Assembly (NCBI RefSeq): GCF_000284375.1
Contig: NC_017249.1
Location: 1,178,001-1,242,000, forward strand
Reading direction: 5' to 3'
DNA from: Bradyrhizobium japonicum USDA 6
GTDB lineage: Bacteria > Pseudomonadota > Alphaproteobacteria > Rhizobiales > Xanthobacteraceae
DNA: 64,000 nt
Below, in pieces: positions 8,455-16,661 of this stretch (position 1 is the stretch's first letter; each line of letters starts with the position of its first letter). A program made the translations under genes and the position numbers. Below the pieces are notes generated by a model, which did no database searches, was not told the DNA's origin, and was given only the letters and a program-made list of their open reading frames with translations.

Positions 8455-8512
8455 TGCATGCAGCAACCGTTAAGGGCTAGACGCGTTCGAAAAGATGCAC
8501 TATTGTGCATCT
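8455..8512 (+). promoter_or_regulatory. Candidate BoxR operator region upstream of boxC
   Basis: The core at 8493-8512 is a perfect inverted repeat, AGATGCA-N6-TGCATCT, which contains TGCA-N6-TGCA exactly. A further TGCATGCA lies at 8455-8462. This form is the one reported for BzdR/BoxR operators in Azoarcus-type benzoate clusters. It lies 43 bp upstream of the boxC start at 8555, suitable for blocking a boxCB promoter. Confidence 0.72.
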
Positions 8513-8554
8513 AACGCTACAACCAAAACGCATAATCAAGCTCAAGGGTGGCCC

Positions 8555-10243
8555 ATGGCCGGGGAAGATCGGCGCCTCGCAGGCGGCGCGACATTCATCG
8601 ATTTCCAGACCGAACCGTCCCGCTACAAGCACTGGAAGCTCGCGGTCGATGGCGACGTCGCCACCCTGACCATGGATGTCGACGAGAATGGCGGCCTGTT
8701 CGAGGGCTATCTGCTCAAGCTCAACTCCTACGATCTCGGGGTCGACATCGAGCTGGCGGACGTCGTCCAGCGGCTGCGCTTCGAGCACCCCGAGGTGAAG
8801 GTCGTGGTGATGCGTTCGGCCAAGAACCGCGTGTTCTGCGCCGGCGCCAACATCCGCATGCTCGCGGGCTCGACCCATGCCCATAAGGTGAACTTCTGCA
8901 AATTCACCAACGAGACCCGCAACGGCATGGAAGACTCGTCGGAGAATTCCGGCCAGCGCTTCATCACGGTGGTGAACGGCTCGGCCGCCGGCGGCGGTTA
9001 TGAGCTGGCGCTCGCGACCGACCACATCATCCTCGCCGATGACGGCTCGTCGGCCGTTGCTCTGCCGGAAGTGCCGCTGCTCGCGGTGCTGCCGGGCACC
9101 GGCGGCCTCACCCGCGTCGTCGACAAGCGCAAGGTGCGCCGCGACCACGCCGATTTCTTCTGCACCATCGAGGAAGGCGTGAAGGGCAAGCGCGCCGTGC
9201 AGTGGCGTCTCGTCGACGAGATCGCGCCGAACTCGAAGCTCGAGGCCAAGATCGCCGAGCGCGCCAAGGAGTTCGCAGGCCAATCGAAGCGCAAGGGCAG
9301 CGGCAAGGGCATCGCGTTGACGCCGCTCAAGCGGGTCATCGACGAGACCAGCATCCGCTACGGTTTTGTCAGCGTCGACATCGATCGTACGGCGCGCATC
9401 GCCACCATCTCGATCAAGGCGCCCGAGGCCGCGCCGCCGGCCGACATCGATGCCATGATGGCGCAGGGGCCTTCGTTCTGGCCGCTCCAGGTCGCGCGCG
9501 AGCTCGACGACGCCATCCTGCATCTGCGCATCAACGAGCTCGATATCGCGATGCTCGTCTTCAAGAGCCATGGCGACCGCGCCCATGTGCTGGCATCCGA
9601 TGCCTTCCTCGAAGCCAACAAGGCGCACTGGCTGGTCAACGAAATCAGGCACTACTGGAAGCGCGTGCTGAAGCGCATCGACGTCACCTCGCGCACGCTG
9701 GTGACGCTGGTCGAGCCCGGCTCCTGCTTTGCCGGCACGCTCGCCGAGCTCGTCTTCGCCGCCGACCGCTCCTACATGCTGATCGGCACGCGCCAGGGCG
9801 ACAACCGTCCACCGCCGTCGATCGAACTCTCCGCGATGAATTTCGGTCCGTATCCGATGAGCCACGGCCTGACCCGGCTGGAATCGCGCTTCCAGGCCGA
9901 TCCGTCCGACGTCGAGCGTGCGGAAGCCACCATGGGCACCGCGCTCGACGCCGAGCAGGCGGAAGAACTCGGCCTCGTCACCTTCGCGCTCGACGACATC
10001 GATTGGGACGATGAGGTCCGTGTGTTCCTGGAGGAGCGCGCCAGCTTCTCGCCCGACAGCCTCACCGGTATGGAAGCCAGCCTGCGCTTCGTCGGCCCCG
10101 AGACGATGGAATCGAAAATCTTCGCGCGCCTCACCGCATGGCAGAACTGGATATTCCAGCGCCCGAACGCGGTCGGCGAGGAAGGCGCACTGCGCCGCTA
10201 CGGCAGCGGCCAGAAGCCGAAATTCGATATGACGCGGGTGTAG
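8555..10243 (+). CDS. boxC: BoxC, 2,3-epoxybenzoyl-CoA dihydrolase (benzoyl-CoA-dihydrodiol lyase)
   Basis: A 562-residue enzyme of the crotonase superfamily, double the usual length, as is typical of BoxC. Family-specific stretches include RYKHWKL near residue 23, RVFCAGANIRM near 95 and NGSAAGGGYELALATDH near 140. It opens the ring of the benzoyl-CoA epoxide with two waters, yielding an aldehyde-acyl-CoA and formate. The frame is open from 8495, but that ATG lies inside the operator palindrome, so ATG 8555 is the real start. boxB follows on the same strand after a 120-bp inverted repeat. Confidence 0.95.
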   Translation: MAGEDRRLAGGATFIDFQTEPSRYKHWKLAVDGDVATLTMDVDENGGLFEGYLLKLNSYDLGVDIELADVVQRLRFEHPEVKVVVMRSAKNRVFCAGANIRMLAGSTHAHKVNFCKFTNETRNGMEDSSENSGQRFITVVNGSAAGGGYELALATDHIILADDGSSAVALPEVPLLAVLPGTGGLTRVVDKRKVRRDHADFFCTIEEGVKGKRAVQWRLVDEIAPNSKLEAKIAERAKEFAGQSKRKGSGKGIALTPLKRVIDETSIRYGFVSVDIDRTARIATISIKAPEAAPPADIDAMMAQGPSFWPLQVARELDDAILHLRINELDIAMLVFKSHGDRAHVLASDAFLEANKAHWLVNEIRHYWKRVLKRIDVTSRTLVTLVEPGSCFAGTLAELVFAADRSYMLIGTRQGDNRPPPSIELSAMNFGPYPMSHGLTRLESRFQADPSDVERAEATMGTALDAEQAEELGLVTFALDDIDWDDEVRVFLEERASFSPDSLTGMEASLRFVGPETMESKIFARLTAWQNWIFQRPNAVGEEGALRRYGSGQKPKFDMTRV

Positions 10244-10251
10244 CCACTCGC

Positions 10252-10368
10252 GTGTCCCGGGCGCGGCGCAGCACGAAGTGATGCGACGCAGAACCGGAAC
10301 TCACAGGACCAAAGAATAGGTCCCGGCTCAGCAGTGCAGCACTTCGCGCCGCACTGCGTCCGGGACAC
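10252..10368. repeat. Long imperfect inverted repeat between boxC and boxB
   Basis: Outer arms start GTGTCCCGG (10252-10260) and end CCGGGACAC (10360-10368). Similarity continues inwards for about 28 bases on each side. The whole 117 bases could fold as one hairpin in the boxCB transcript. It looks like a member of a dispersed intergenic repeat family. Confidence 0.6.
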
Positions 10369-10391
10369 GAGACAGATCAAGGAGCACGGCC

Positions 10392-11843
10392 ATGAACATG
10401 AACATCATGAACGTCGACTACTCGACCAAGATTCCGAACAACGTGAATCTCGCCGAAGACCGCCAGGTGCTCAAAGCCCTGGAAGGCTGGCATCCCGGCT
10501 ACATGGACTGGTGGAGCGACATGGGCCCCGAGGGTTTCCAGGAGTCGCTCGTCTACTTGCGCACCGCCTATTCCGTCGATCCGCGCGGCTGGGCCAAGTT
10601 CGACTACGTCCGCATGCCCGAATATCGCTGGGGTATCCTGCTTGCGCCGCAGGAAGAAAACCGCGTCGTGCCGTTCGGCGAGCATTATGGCGAGCCGGCC
10701 TGGCAGGAAGTCCCCGGTGAATATCGCGCCATGCTGCGCCGCCTGATCGTGATCCAGGGCGACACCGAGCCGGCTTCCGTCGAGCAGCAGCGCCATCTCG
10801 GCAAGACCGCGCCCTCGCTCTACGACATGCGCAACCTGTTCCAGGTCAACGTCGAGGAAGGCCGCCATCTCTGGGCGATGGTCTACCTGCTCCAGAAGTA
10901 CTTTGGCCGTGACGGCCGCGAGGAAGCGGATGACTTGCTGCGCCGCCGCTCGGGCGATGCCGATGCGCCGCGCATGCTGGGTGCCTTCAACGAGGCGACG
11001 CCGGACTGGCTGTCCTTCTTCATGTTCACCTACTTCACCGACCGCGACGGCAAGATGCAGCTGCACTCGCTCGCGCAGTCGGGCTTCGATCCCCTGTCGC
11101 GCACCTGCCGTTTCATGCTGACGGAAGAAGCGCACCACATGTTCGTCGGCGAGACCGGCATCACCCGCGTCGTGCAGCGCACCTGTGACGCGATGCGCGA
11201 AGCCGGCATCACCGATCCCACCGACATCGCAAAGGTTCGTGCGCTCGGCGTGATCGACCTGCCGACGATCCAGAAGAAGTTGAACCTGCACTATACGCTG
11301 TCGCTCGACCTGTTCGGCTCGGAAGTATCGACCAACGCGGCCAACGCCTTCAACACCGGAATCAAGGGCCGTTATCACGAGACCCAGATCGACGACGATC
11401 ACCAGCTCAAGAACTCGACCTATCCGGTGCTCAAGCTCATCAACGGCGAGATCAAGCTGGTCGACGAGCCGGCGCTGACCGCGCTCAACATGCGCCTGCG
11501 CGATGATTACAGCCAGGATTGCGTCAAGGGCATGCTGCGCTGGAATAAGGTGATCTCCACCGCCGGCTACGATTTCAAGCTGACGCTGCCGAACGTCGCC
11601 TTCCACCGCCACATCGGCGAGTTCAAGGACGTGCATGCCACGCCCGACGGCATTTTGATCGATGATGCCACCTGGGCCAAGCGCAGGGACGATTGGCTGC
11701 CCTCGACCGCCGACGGCGACTTCATCACCTCGCTGATGCAGCCCGTCACCGAGACCGGCAAGTTCGCCTCCTGGATCTCGCCGCCGAAGGTCGGCATCGA
11801 CAACAAGCCCGGCGATTTCGAGTACGTGAAGATCGAGTCGTAA
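10392..11843 (+). CDS. boxB: BoxB, benzoyl-CoA 2,3-epoxidase (di-iron oxygenase component)
   Basis: A 483-residue non-haem di-iron epoxidase. The iron-binding carboxylate and histidine motifs are visible as VEEGRHLWAM near residue 153 and TEEAHHMFVGE near 243, with an earlier glutamate in GDTEPASVE. BoxB converts benzoyl-CoA to 2,3-epoxybenzoyl-CoA with O2 and electrons from the BoxA reductase, which is not in this window. Several ATGs cluster at the start (10392, 10398, 10407), so the exact initiation codon is uncertain. Confidence 0.95.
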   Translation: MNMNIMNVDYSTKIPNNVNLAEDRQVLKALEGWHPGYMDWWSDMGPEGFQESLVYLRTAYSVDPRGWAKFDYVRMPEYRWGILLAPQEENRVVPFGEHYGEPAWQEVPGEYRAMLRRLIVIQGDTEPASVEQQRHLGKTAPSLYDMRNLFQVNVEEGRHLWAMVYLLQKYFGRDGREEADDLLRRRSGDADAPRMLGAFNEATPDWLSFFMFTYFTDRDGKMQLHSLAQSGFDPLSRTCRFMLTEEAHHMFVGETGITRVVQRTCDAMREAGITDPTDIAKVRALGVIDLPTIQKKLNLHYTLSLDLFGSEVSTNAANAFNTGIKGRYHETQIDDDHQLKNSTYPVLKLINGEIKLVDEPALTALNMRLRDDYSQDCVKGMLRWNKVISTAGYDFKLTLPNVAFHRHIGEFKDVHATPDGILIDDATWAKRRDDWLPSTADGDFITSLMQPVTETGKFASWISPPKVGIDNKPGDFEYVKIES

Positions 11844-11870
11844 GCGGGACGAACGCTCGCGCCACACGAA

Positions 11871-11997
11871 TGCTGTCATCACCCGCCTTGTGCGCAATTG
11901 CGCACTGGAGCGGGTGATCCAGTATTCCAGAGACGGCTGTGCTTTAGCCGAGAGGCCGCGGCGTACTGGATGCCCCGGTCAAGCCGGGGCATGACAG
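11871..11997. repeat. Composite palindromic intergenic repeat after boxB
   Basis: Two nested hairpins: CACCCGC (11880-11886) with GCGGGTG (11910-11916) around a GTGCGCAATTGCGCAC palindrome, and ATGCCCCGG (11970-11978) with CCGGGGCAT (11984-11992). The outer ends TGCTGTCAT and ATGACAG are also inverted. It separates the converging boxB and SDR genes and may end both transcripts. The second hairpin recurs inverted at 37027-37049. Confidence 0.65.
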
Positions 11998-12016
11998 TGG
12001 GGTGTGAGGCGAGGGC

Positions 12017-12817
12017 CTACCCCGCGATCTCCAGCCCGGCATTCGCATACACCACGCCGCCATCCACCGCGATGGTGTTGCCGACCACGTAATCACCCGC
12101 GCGCGAGGCGAGGTAGATCGCCACACCGGCCATGTCCTCATCGGTTCCGATACGCCGCGCCGGAATGCGCTTGGCGACCTCGTCCGCATGGTCGCGCGCG
12201 GCGCGGTTCATGTCGGACTTGAACGCGCCCGGCGCGATCGCGGTGACGTTGATGTTGTCCTTGATCAGCTTCGTCGCCATGCGCCGCGTCAGATGGATCA
12301 CGGCGGCCTTGCTGGCGGCGTAGGAATAGGTCTCGCTCGGATTGACGAAGATGCCGTCGACCGAGGCGATGTTGATCACCTTGGCCGGCCGCTCGTGCGA
12401 CGCCGCCGCGCGCAGCGGCTTTGCCAGCGCCTTGGTCAGGAAGAACAGCGACTTGACGTTGAGGTCCATCACCTTGTCCCAGCCGCTCTCCGGGAATTCG
12501 TCGAACTCCGCGCCCCAGGCCGCACCCGCATTGTTGACGAGGATGTCGAGCTTCGGCTCCAGCTTGATGATTTCGGAGGCCAGCCTGTCGCAGCCTTCGA
12601 TGGTCGAGATATCGATCGGCAGCGCGATGCATTCGCCGTCATATTGGGTGGAGAGCTCTTTCGCCGTCGCCTCGCACGGCCCGGCCTTGCGCGCGGTGAT
12701 GTAGACCTTCGCCGCGCCTTGCGCGAGGAAGCCCGCCGCGATCATCTTGCCGATGCCACGCGACCCGCCGGTCACGAGCGCGACACGGCCTTTGAGCGAG
12801 AACAGATCGTTGAACAT
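12017..12817 (-). CDS. SDR family NAD(P)-dependent oxidoreductase
   Basis: A 266-residue classical short-chain dehydrogenase. The cofactor loop TGGSRGIG lies near residue 15, NNAGAAWG near 92 and the catalytic YSYAASKAA near 165, with the serine in INIASVDG. The end VVGNTIAVDGG is typical. GGGAGG precedes the ATG at 12817, so the 17 extra codons upstream are not needed. It converges with boxB and could act on a CoA or hydroxyacyl intermediate, but nothing in the sequence fixes the substrate. Confidence 0.88.
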   Translation of the reverse strand: MFNDLFSLKGRVALVTGGSRGIGKMIAAGFLAQGAAKVYITARKAGPCEATAKELSTQYDGECIALPIDISTIEGCDRLASEIIKLEPKLDILVNNAGAAWGAEFDEFPESGWDKVMDLNVKSLFFLTKALAKPLRAAASHERPAKVINIASVDGIFVNPSETYSYAASKAAVIHLTRRMATKLIKDNINVTAIAPGAFKSDMNRAARDHADEVAKRIPARRIGTDEDMAGVAIYLASRAGDYVVGNTIAVDGGVVYANAGLEIAG

Positions 12818-12921
12818 GGTGCCTCCCTTGGTTGGCGACGTTTTGAGCGCGGCGGAGAGGGGAGTCAATCTCCGCCGTCGCTCTTACGGAGCGGTTCTCA
12901 GGATGAGGTCTGAGTGATGGA

Positions 12922-13980
12922 TCAGGCCGCGGCGATCCGGCGAAAGCCGTTCCACATCGCGGTCGCGGCGCCAGAGGTCAGCACCGGCAGAATTCGCGCG
13001 TCCTGGTAATTGCCGTTGAGCGAGACGCGCGGCAGCGCGGTCATGTGGCCGGCATTTTCTGCGAACAGCATGCCGGGCCGGGTCGTCACCGCGGTCTTGA
13101 AGCCGGCCGATGCGGCGAGAGCGAATTCGCGTTCGCCCGCCGCTTCGCGGTCGCCATAGGGGTAGGCGAAGTGCAGCACGGTACGGCCCAGCGCCTGCTC
13201 GATCCGCGCGCGGCTTACCGCCATCTCCTGTGCGGCGATCCCCTCGTTCTGCCTGGCGAGATTGCAATGGCTGATGGTGTGCGCGCCGATCGTGACCAGC
13301 GGATCGGCGGCAAATGCCTTCACCTCGTCCCAGGACAGGCACAGGCTGCGGCACAGCGCGGCCATGTCGACGTCGTATCTGGCGCAGAGCGCCTCGATCT
13401 CGCGCTTGAGATCATGTTCGCCCGGTAGCGCGCGCAGCCAATCGTGCAGGCGGTCGAACGCCATTTGTTTTGCAGCGGGGGTCGTTGCGTCCAGCCGCAG
13501 CGCGGAATTGCCGATCTGGATGTCGATCTGTTCGGTCTTGGCGATGACGGTTTCCAGCGCGGTCCACCACAGACGTCCGGTGCCCTCGGCAAACTCGCTC
13601 GCGACATAGACGGCCAAGGGCGCGTCAAATTCGCGCAGAACCGGCAGCGCGAATTCGAGATTGTCGCGGTACCCGTCGTCGAGGGTGAAGGCGGCGAAGG
13701 GGCGGGTGAACCGGCCCTGCACCAGCCGCTCATGCAGCTCGTCCATGCTGACGATGTCGATCCCGCGCGAGCGCAAATGGCTCAGCGTGGCGCGCAGGAA
13801 ATCGGGGGTGACTTCGAGGTGCCGGTTCGGCTGGAACGCGGCCTCGCGGGCCGGCCGCACGTGGTGCAGCATGAAAATGGCGCCGACGCCCGACAAGAGC
13901 GGGCGCAACAGGTGGTGCGCCCCGCTGAAATAGAGTGCCCCGAGCCCGGCGCGGATGACGTTGTTTCGGAGTTGTTTCAT
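12922..13980 (-). CDS. Polysaccharide deacetylase family protein
   Basis: A 352-residue protein with the NodB-homology (carbohydrate esterase 4) fold. The metal and catalytic motif TLDDGYRDN lies near residue 97, with the zinc-binding HTISHCNL near 237 and FAYPYGDRE near 279. These enzymes remove acetyl groups from amino-sugar polymers. The N-terminus is weakly hydrophobic, and export is uncertain. It is divergent from the OmpA-family gene, which points to cell-envelope or surface polysaccharide work. It is not NodB itself, which is shorter and lies among nod genes. Confidence 0.85.
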   Translation of the reverse strand: MKQLRNNVIRAGLGALYFSGAHHLLRPLLSGVGAIFMLHHVRPAREAAFQPNRHLEVTPDFLRATLSHLRSRGIDIVSMDELHERLVQGRFTRPFAAFTLDDGYRDNLEFALPVLREFDAPLAVYVASEFAEGTGRLWWTALETVIAKTEQIDIQIGNSALRLDATTPAAKQMAFDRLHDWLRALPGEHDLKREIEALCARYDVDMAALCRSLCLSWDEVKAFAADPLVTIGAHTISHCNLARQNEGIAAQEMAVSRARIEQALGRTVLHFAYPYGDREAAGEREFALAASAGFKTAVTTRPGMLFAENAGHMTALPRVSLNGNYQDARILPVLTSGAATAMWNGFRRIAAA

Positions 13981-14144
13981 GACCGGCTGGCGAACTCTGG
14001 CATTCCACTTTCAACTTACGGAAGAACCCTTGAAGAAAAAGTTATTCCAATTGTCGACGCATGGCCTTCGGAAGGGCATCATTTCCGGTTTGACAGCCCG
14101 CCAAGGGTTTGTTTTGTCTCCGGTTCCAGAGTTCGGGTCGTTGA

Positions 14145-15539
14145 ATGCAGAAGCTTTTCAGGTGGGCCAGCAAATGGTGGCCAGGGCTGATCCCCCTGGC
14201 CGTCATGTGGGGATTTGCGGCCTGGAATAATACCTTGCCGGTCGAGGCGGACCTGTCCGCCCGCAGCTCGGCGGCGCTCAAGGAGACCGTTCTGGACAAG
14301 ACCCGGATCGCGGTGGACGGCCGGGACGTTAGCTTGGCCGCGGACGCCTTTTCCGAGGAGGGGCGCCGCGATGCCGTGATGGCGGTCGAGCTCGTTCCGG
14401 GCGTGCGTCTGGTCGACGACCGGACCCGCCTTGTTCCCGAAGCAACGCCCTTCGTCTGGAATGCCGAGCGTGACGTGGTGCGGGTGACGCTGTCCGGCTC
14501 CGCGCCCCTGCCATCGATGAAGGCGCGCCTGACCGAGGCCGCGCGCAAGGAGGTCAGCGGGACCGAGGTCGCCGATCAGATGGGCCTCGCGCGCGGCGCG
14601 CCGCCGCGGTTCGAGGCGGCCGCGATGCTGCTGCTCGACCAGATCGGCAAGCTCAAGGACGGCAAGATCACGATATCAGACACCAAGGTCAATCTGTCGG
14701 GCATGGCGCGCGACCTCGGCGGCCGTGAGGCGATCGCGGCCGCGCTCAAGAACCTGCCCGAGGGCTTTTCGGTCGCCGCCAACGATGTCAAGGCGCCGCC
14801 CTACATCTTCCAGGCCTACAAGGATCCGGTCGCCGCGACCGTGACGCTGACCGGCTACGTGCCCGACAACAGCGTGCACGCGGCCATTGCAACGAGTGCC
14901 TCGCGAAAATTCTTCACCGAAAAGGTCGTCGACAATCTCAAGGCCAGCGTCGGCGCACCCGGCTCCTTCAACACTGCCGTGGTTGCAGCGCTCGGCGCGT
15001 TGTCGCGGCTGTCGACCGGTACGCTCGTGGTGTCCGATCGCGAAGTGAAGCTGTCGGGCGATGCGCTCTACGAGGGGGCCGCCAACGACATCCGCGCAGG
15101 CCTCGGCAAGGACTTCCCGAAGAACTGGCAGTACAAGCCGGAGATTACGGTGAAGCCCGCCGCGGGCCCGGTCGATGGGACGGTCTGCCAGCAATTGTTC
15201 TCGGAGCTCCTGAACAAGGGCAAGATCCGCTTCGCAACGAAACGCGCCGACATCGACCCGGATTCCGCCGGTATTCTCGACCACCTGATCGAGACGGCGC
15301 TGCGCTGCCCCACCACCAATATCGAGGTGGCCGGCCACACCGATGCCGACGGTGAGGACTCCTTCAACCAGGCTCTCTCGGAGAAGCGTGCGCAGGCTGT
15401 GATCGACTATCTGGTCAAGGCCGGGCTGCCGGCCACCCGCTTCACTCCGGTCGGCTATGGCGCGACGCAGCCCCTCGCCGGCAATGACACCGACGAAGGC
15501 AAGGCGCAGAACCGCCGCATCGAATTTCTGGTGAGGTGA
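14145..15539 (+). CDS. OmpA-family envelope protein with BON-like repeats
   Basis: A 464-residue protein with one N-terminal membrane anchor (residues 13-29). The middle has repeated segments such as DGKITISDTKVNLSGMA and GTLVVSDREVKLSGDA, resembling BON-like modules. The C-terminal OmpA domain, about residues 345-464, has the peptidoglycan-binding signature GHTDADGEDSFNQALSEKRA. It resembles mycobacterial ArfA in layout. It probably ties the inner membrane to peptidoglycan. A small membrane protein gene overlaps its stop codon. Confidence 0.85.
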   Translation: MQKLFRWASKWWPGLIPLAVMWGFAAWNNTLPVEADLSARSSAALKETVLDKTRIAVDGRDVSLAADAFSEEGRRDAVMAVELVPGVRLVDDRTRLVPEATPFVWNAERDVVRVTLSGSAPLPSMKARLTEAARKEVSGTEVADQMGLARGAPPRFEAAAMLLLDQIGKLKDGKITISDTKVNLSGMARDLGGREAIAAALKNLPEGFSVAANDVKAPPYIFQAYKDPVAATVTLTGYVPDNSVHAAIATSASRKFFTEKVVDNLKASVGAPGSFNTAVVAALGALSRLSTGTLVVSDREVKLSGDALYEGAANDIRAGLGKDFPKNWQYKPEITVKPAAGPVDGTVCQQLFSELLNKGKIRFATKRADIDPDSAGILDHLIETALRCPTTNIEVAGHTDADGEDSFNQALSEKRAQAVIDYLVKAGLPATRFTPVGYGATQPLAGNDTDEGKAQNRRIEFLVR

Positions 15540-15838
15540 CGATGCCCTATCTCGTCTCGTTCCATCTGGGCTGGCTGATCGGCTCGCTGCTGCTGGGCTT
15601 TTGCATGGGCTGGATCTCGGTGGTCCAGCGCGGCAACGGCACTTCGAAGGTGGCCGCGCGCTGGCTCGCCTTGCTTGCCGTCGCCCTGGTCGCAGCCTCC
15701 TTCACACATGCGGTGCCCGGCCGCTTCGGCTATTGGCTCGATCTCGGGCTGGTCATGTTCGCCTGCTACCTCGTCGGCTGCACCATCGGCGCCTGGCTGC
15801 GCGACAGGGTGGTCTCGCGGAGCCAGCCGGCGGCCTGA
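15536..15838 (+). CDS. Small membrane protein coupled to the OmpA-family gene
   Basis: A 100-residue protein with three hydrophobic segments (about residues 5-25, 40-58 and 65-85). GTG 15536 overlaps the upstream stop codon; ATG 15542 is an alternative start. The overlap implies translational coupling with the OmpA-family protein and a shared envelope role. No family is recognised. Confidence 0.65.
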   Translation: MTMPYLVSFHLGWLIGSLLLGFCMGWISVVQRGNGTSKVAARWLALLAVALVAASFTHAVPGRFGYWLDLGLVMFACYLVGCTIGAWLRDRVVSRSQPAA

Positions 15839-15934
15839 GCCCTTGGGCTCGGTGAAAGATCGACAGTCGCCGCCGCGACGCACCGGAAAGTTTGGTTCGG
15901 GTGATTTGGGTGAGGCGGCCATCGCTCTCTCGCT

Positions 15935-15955
15935 CCCTCCCCCTTGCGGGGAGGG
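15935..15955. repeat. C-rich/G-rich hairpin repeat
   Basis: CCCTCCCC and GGGGAGGG surround a short loop, the same type as at 2150 and 6991. It lies in the 230-bp gap between the small membrane protein and the TetR gene and may end the upstream transcript. Confidence 0.55.
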
Positions 15956-16029
15956 TCGAGGAGAGGGTACCTTTCGATCCAACCTTGCGATAACGGCCTG
16001 ATCGGCAAGCAAATTGCCGAACGATCAGA

Positions 16030-16063
16030 ATGCACTTGACTTTAATACGTACGTGCATATTGT
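16030..16063 (+). promoter_or_regulatory. TetR gene promoter and candidate autoregulatory operator
   Basis: TTGACT (16036-16041), a 16-bp spacer and TATTGT (16058-16063) form a good sigma-70 promoter. An inverted repeat ATGCAC (16030-16035) / GTGCAT (16053-16058) and the palindrome ACGTACGT between the boxes lie across it. Transcription would begin almost at the ATG at 16071, so the message is likely leaderless or nearly so. Confidence 0.6.
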
Positions 16064-16070
16064 TTTTCTC

Positions 16071-16661
16071 ATGCCAAAGCCCTCACTCAAAGACGCCATC
16101 CTCGATGCCGGCCTGAAGGTCATGTTCAGGACCGGCTATCACGGCACCAGCGTGCGCGACGTCACCGCTGCGGCAGGCGCGCCGCAGGGGTCCTTCACCA
16201 ACCATTTTCGCTCCAAAGAGGTGTTCGCCTCCGAGGTGCTCGACCGCTACTTCGAGACCACGAGGGGACTGGTCGCGGAAGCGCTCGACGACACCTCGCT
16301 GACCCCGCGCGCGCGGCTGCGCCGCTATCTCGACATCATCACCGGCCGGCTCGAGGCCGACGGCTATGGCCGCGGCTGCCTGATCGGTGATCTCAGCCTG
16401 GAGGCGTCAGCCAGCAGCGAAATGCTGCGCGCGCGTCTCGCCGAAATCTTCGCCGAATGGCGCGCGCCGTTCGCCGCCTGCATCAGGGACGCCCAGACGT
16501 GCCGCGAGATCGCATCCGAATTCGCGCCCGAAGAGCTTGCCGATTTCCTGCTCGCGTCCTGGCAAGGCGCGATCCTGCGCATGAAGGTCGACCGCAATCC
16601 CAACGCCCTCGAACGTTTCAAGACCATCGCCTTTCAAACCGTCTTCAGGGAGCTGACATGA
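16071..16661 (+). CDS. TetR family transcriptional regulator upstream of the dehalogenase gene
   Basis: A 196-residue regulator. The N-terminal helix-turn-helix is SVRDVTAAAGAPQGSFTNHF (about residues 27-46), followed by the usual FRSKEVF. The C-terminal half matches TetR members of the AcuR/YxaF-like type (GCLIGDLSLEAS). The frame is open from 16014, but that start lies upstream of the -35 box, so ATG 16071 is chosen. Its stop codon overlaps the dehalogenase start in an ATGA, which implies co-transcription. It probably represses its own operon. Confidence 0.88.
   Translation: MPKPSLKDAILDAGLKVMFRTGYHGTSVRDVTAAAGAPQGSFTNHFRSKEVFASEVLDRYFETTRGLVAEALDDTSLTPRARLRRYLDIITGRLEADGYGRGCLIGDLSLEASASSEMLRARLAEIFAEWRAPFAACIRDAQTCREIASEFAPEELADFLLASWQGAILRMKVDRNPNALERFKTIAFQTVFRELT

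Noticed and set aside
8495..8554. ATG 8495 as the boxC start
   Set aside because: It overlaps the operator palindrome and adds 20 residues not typical of BoxC.
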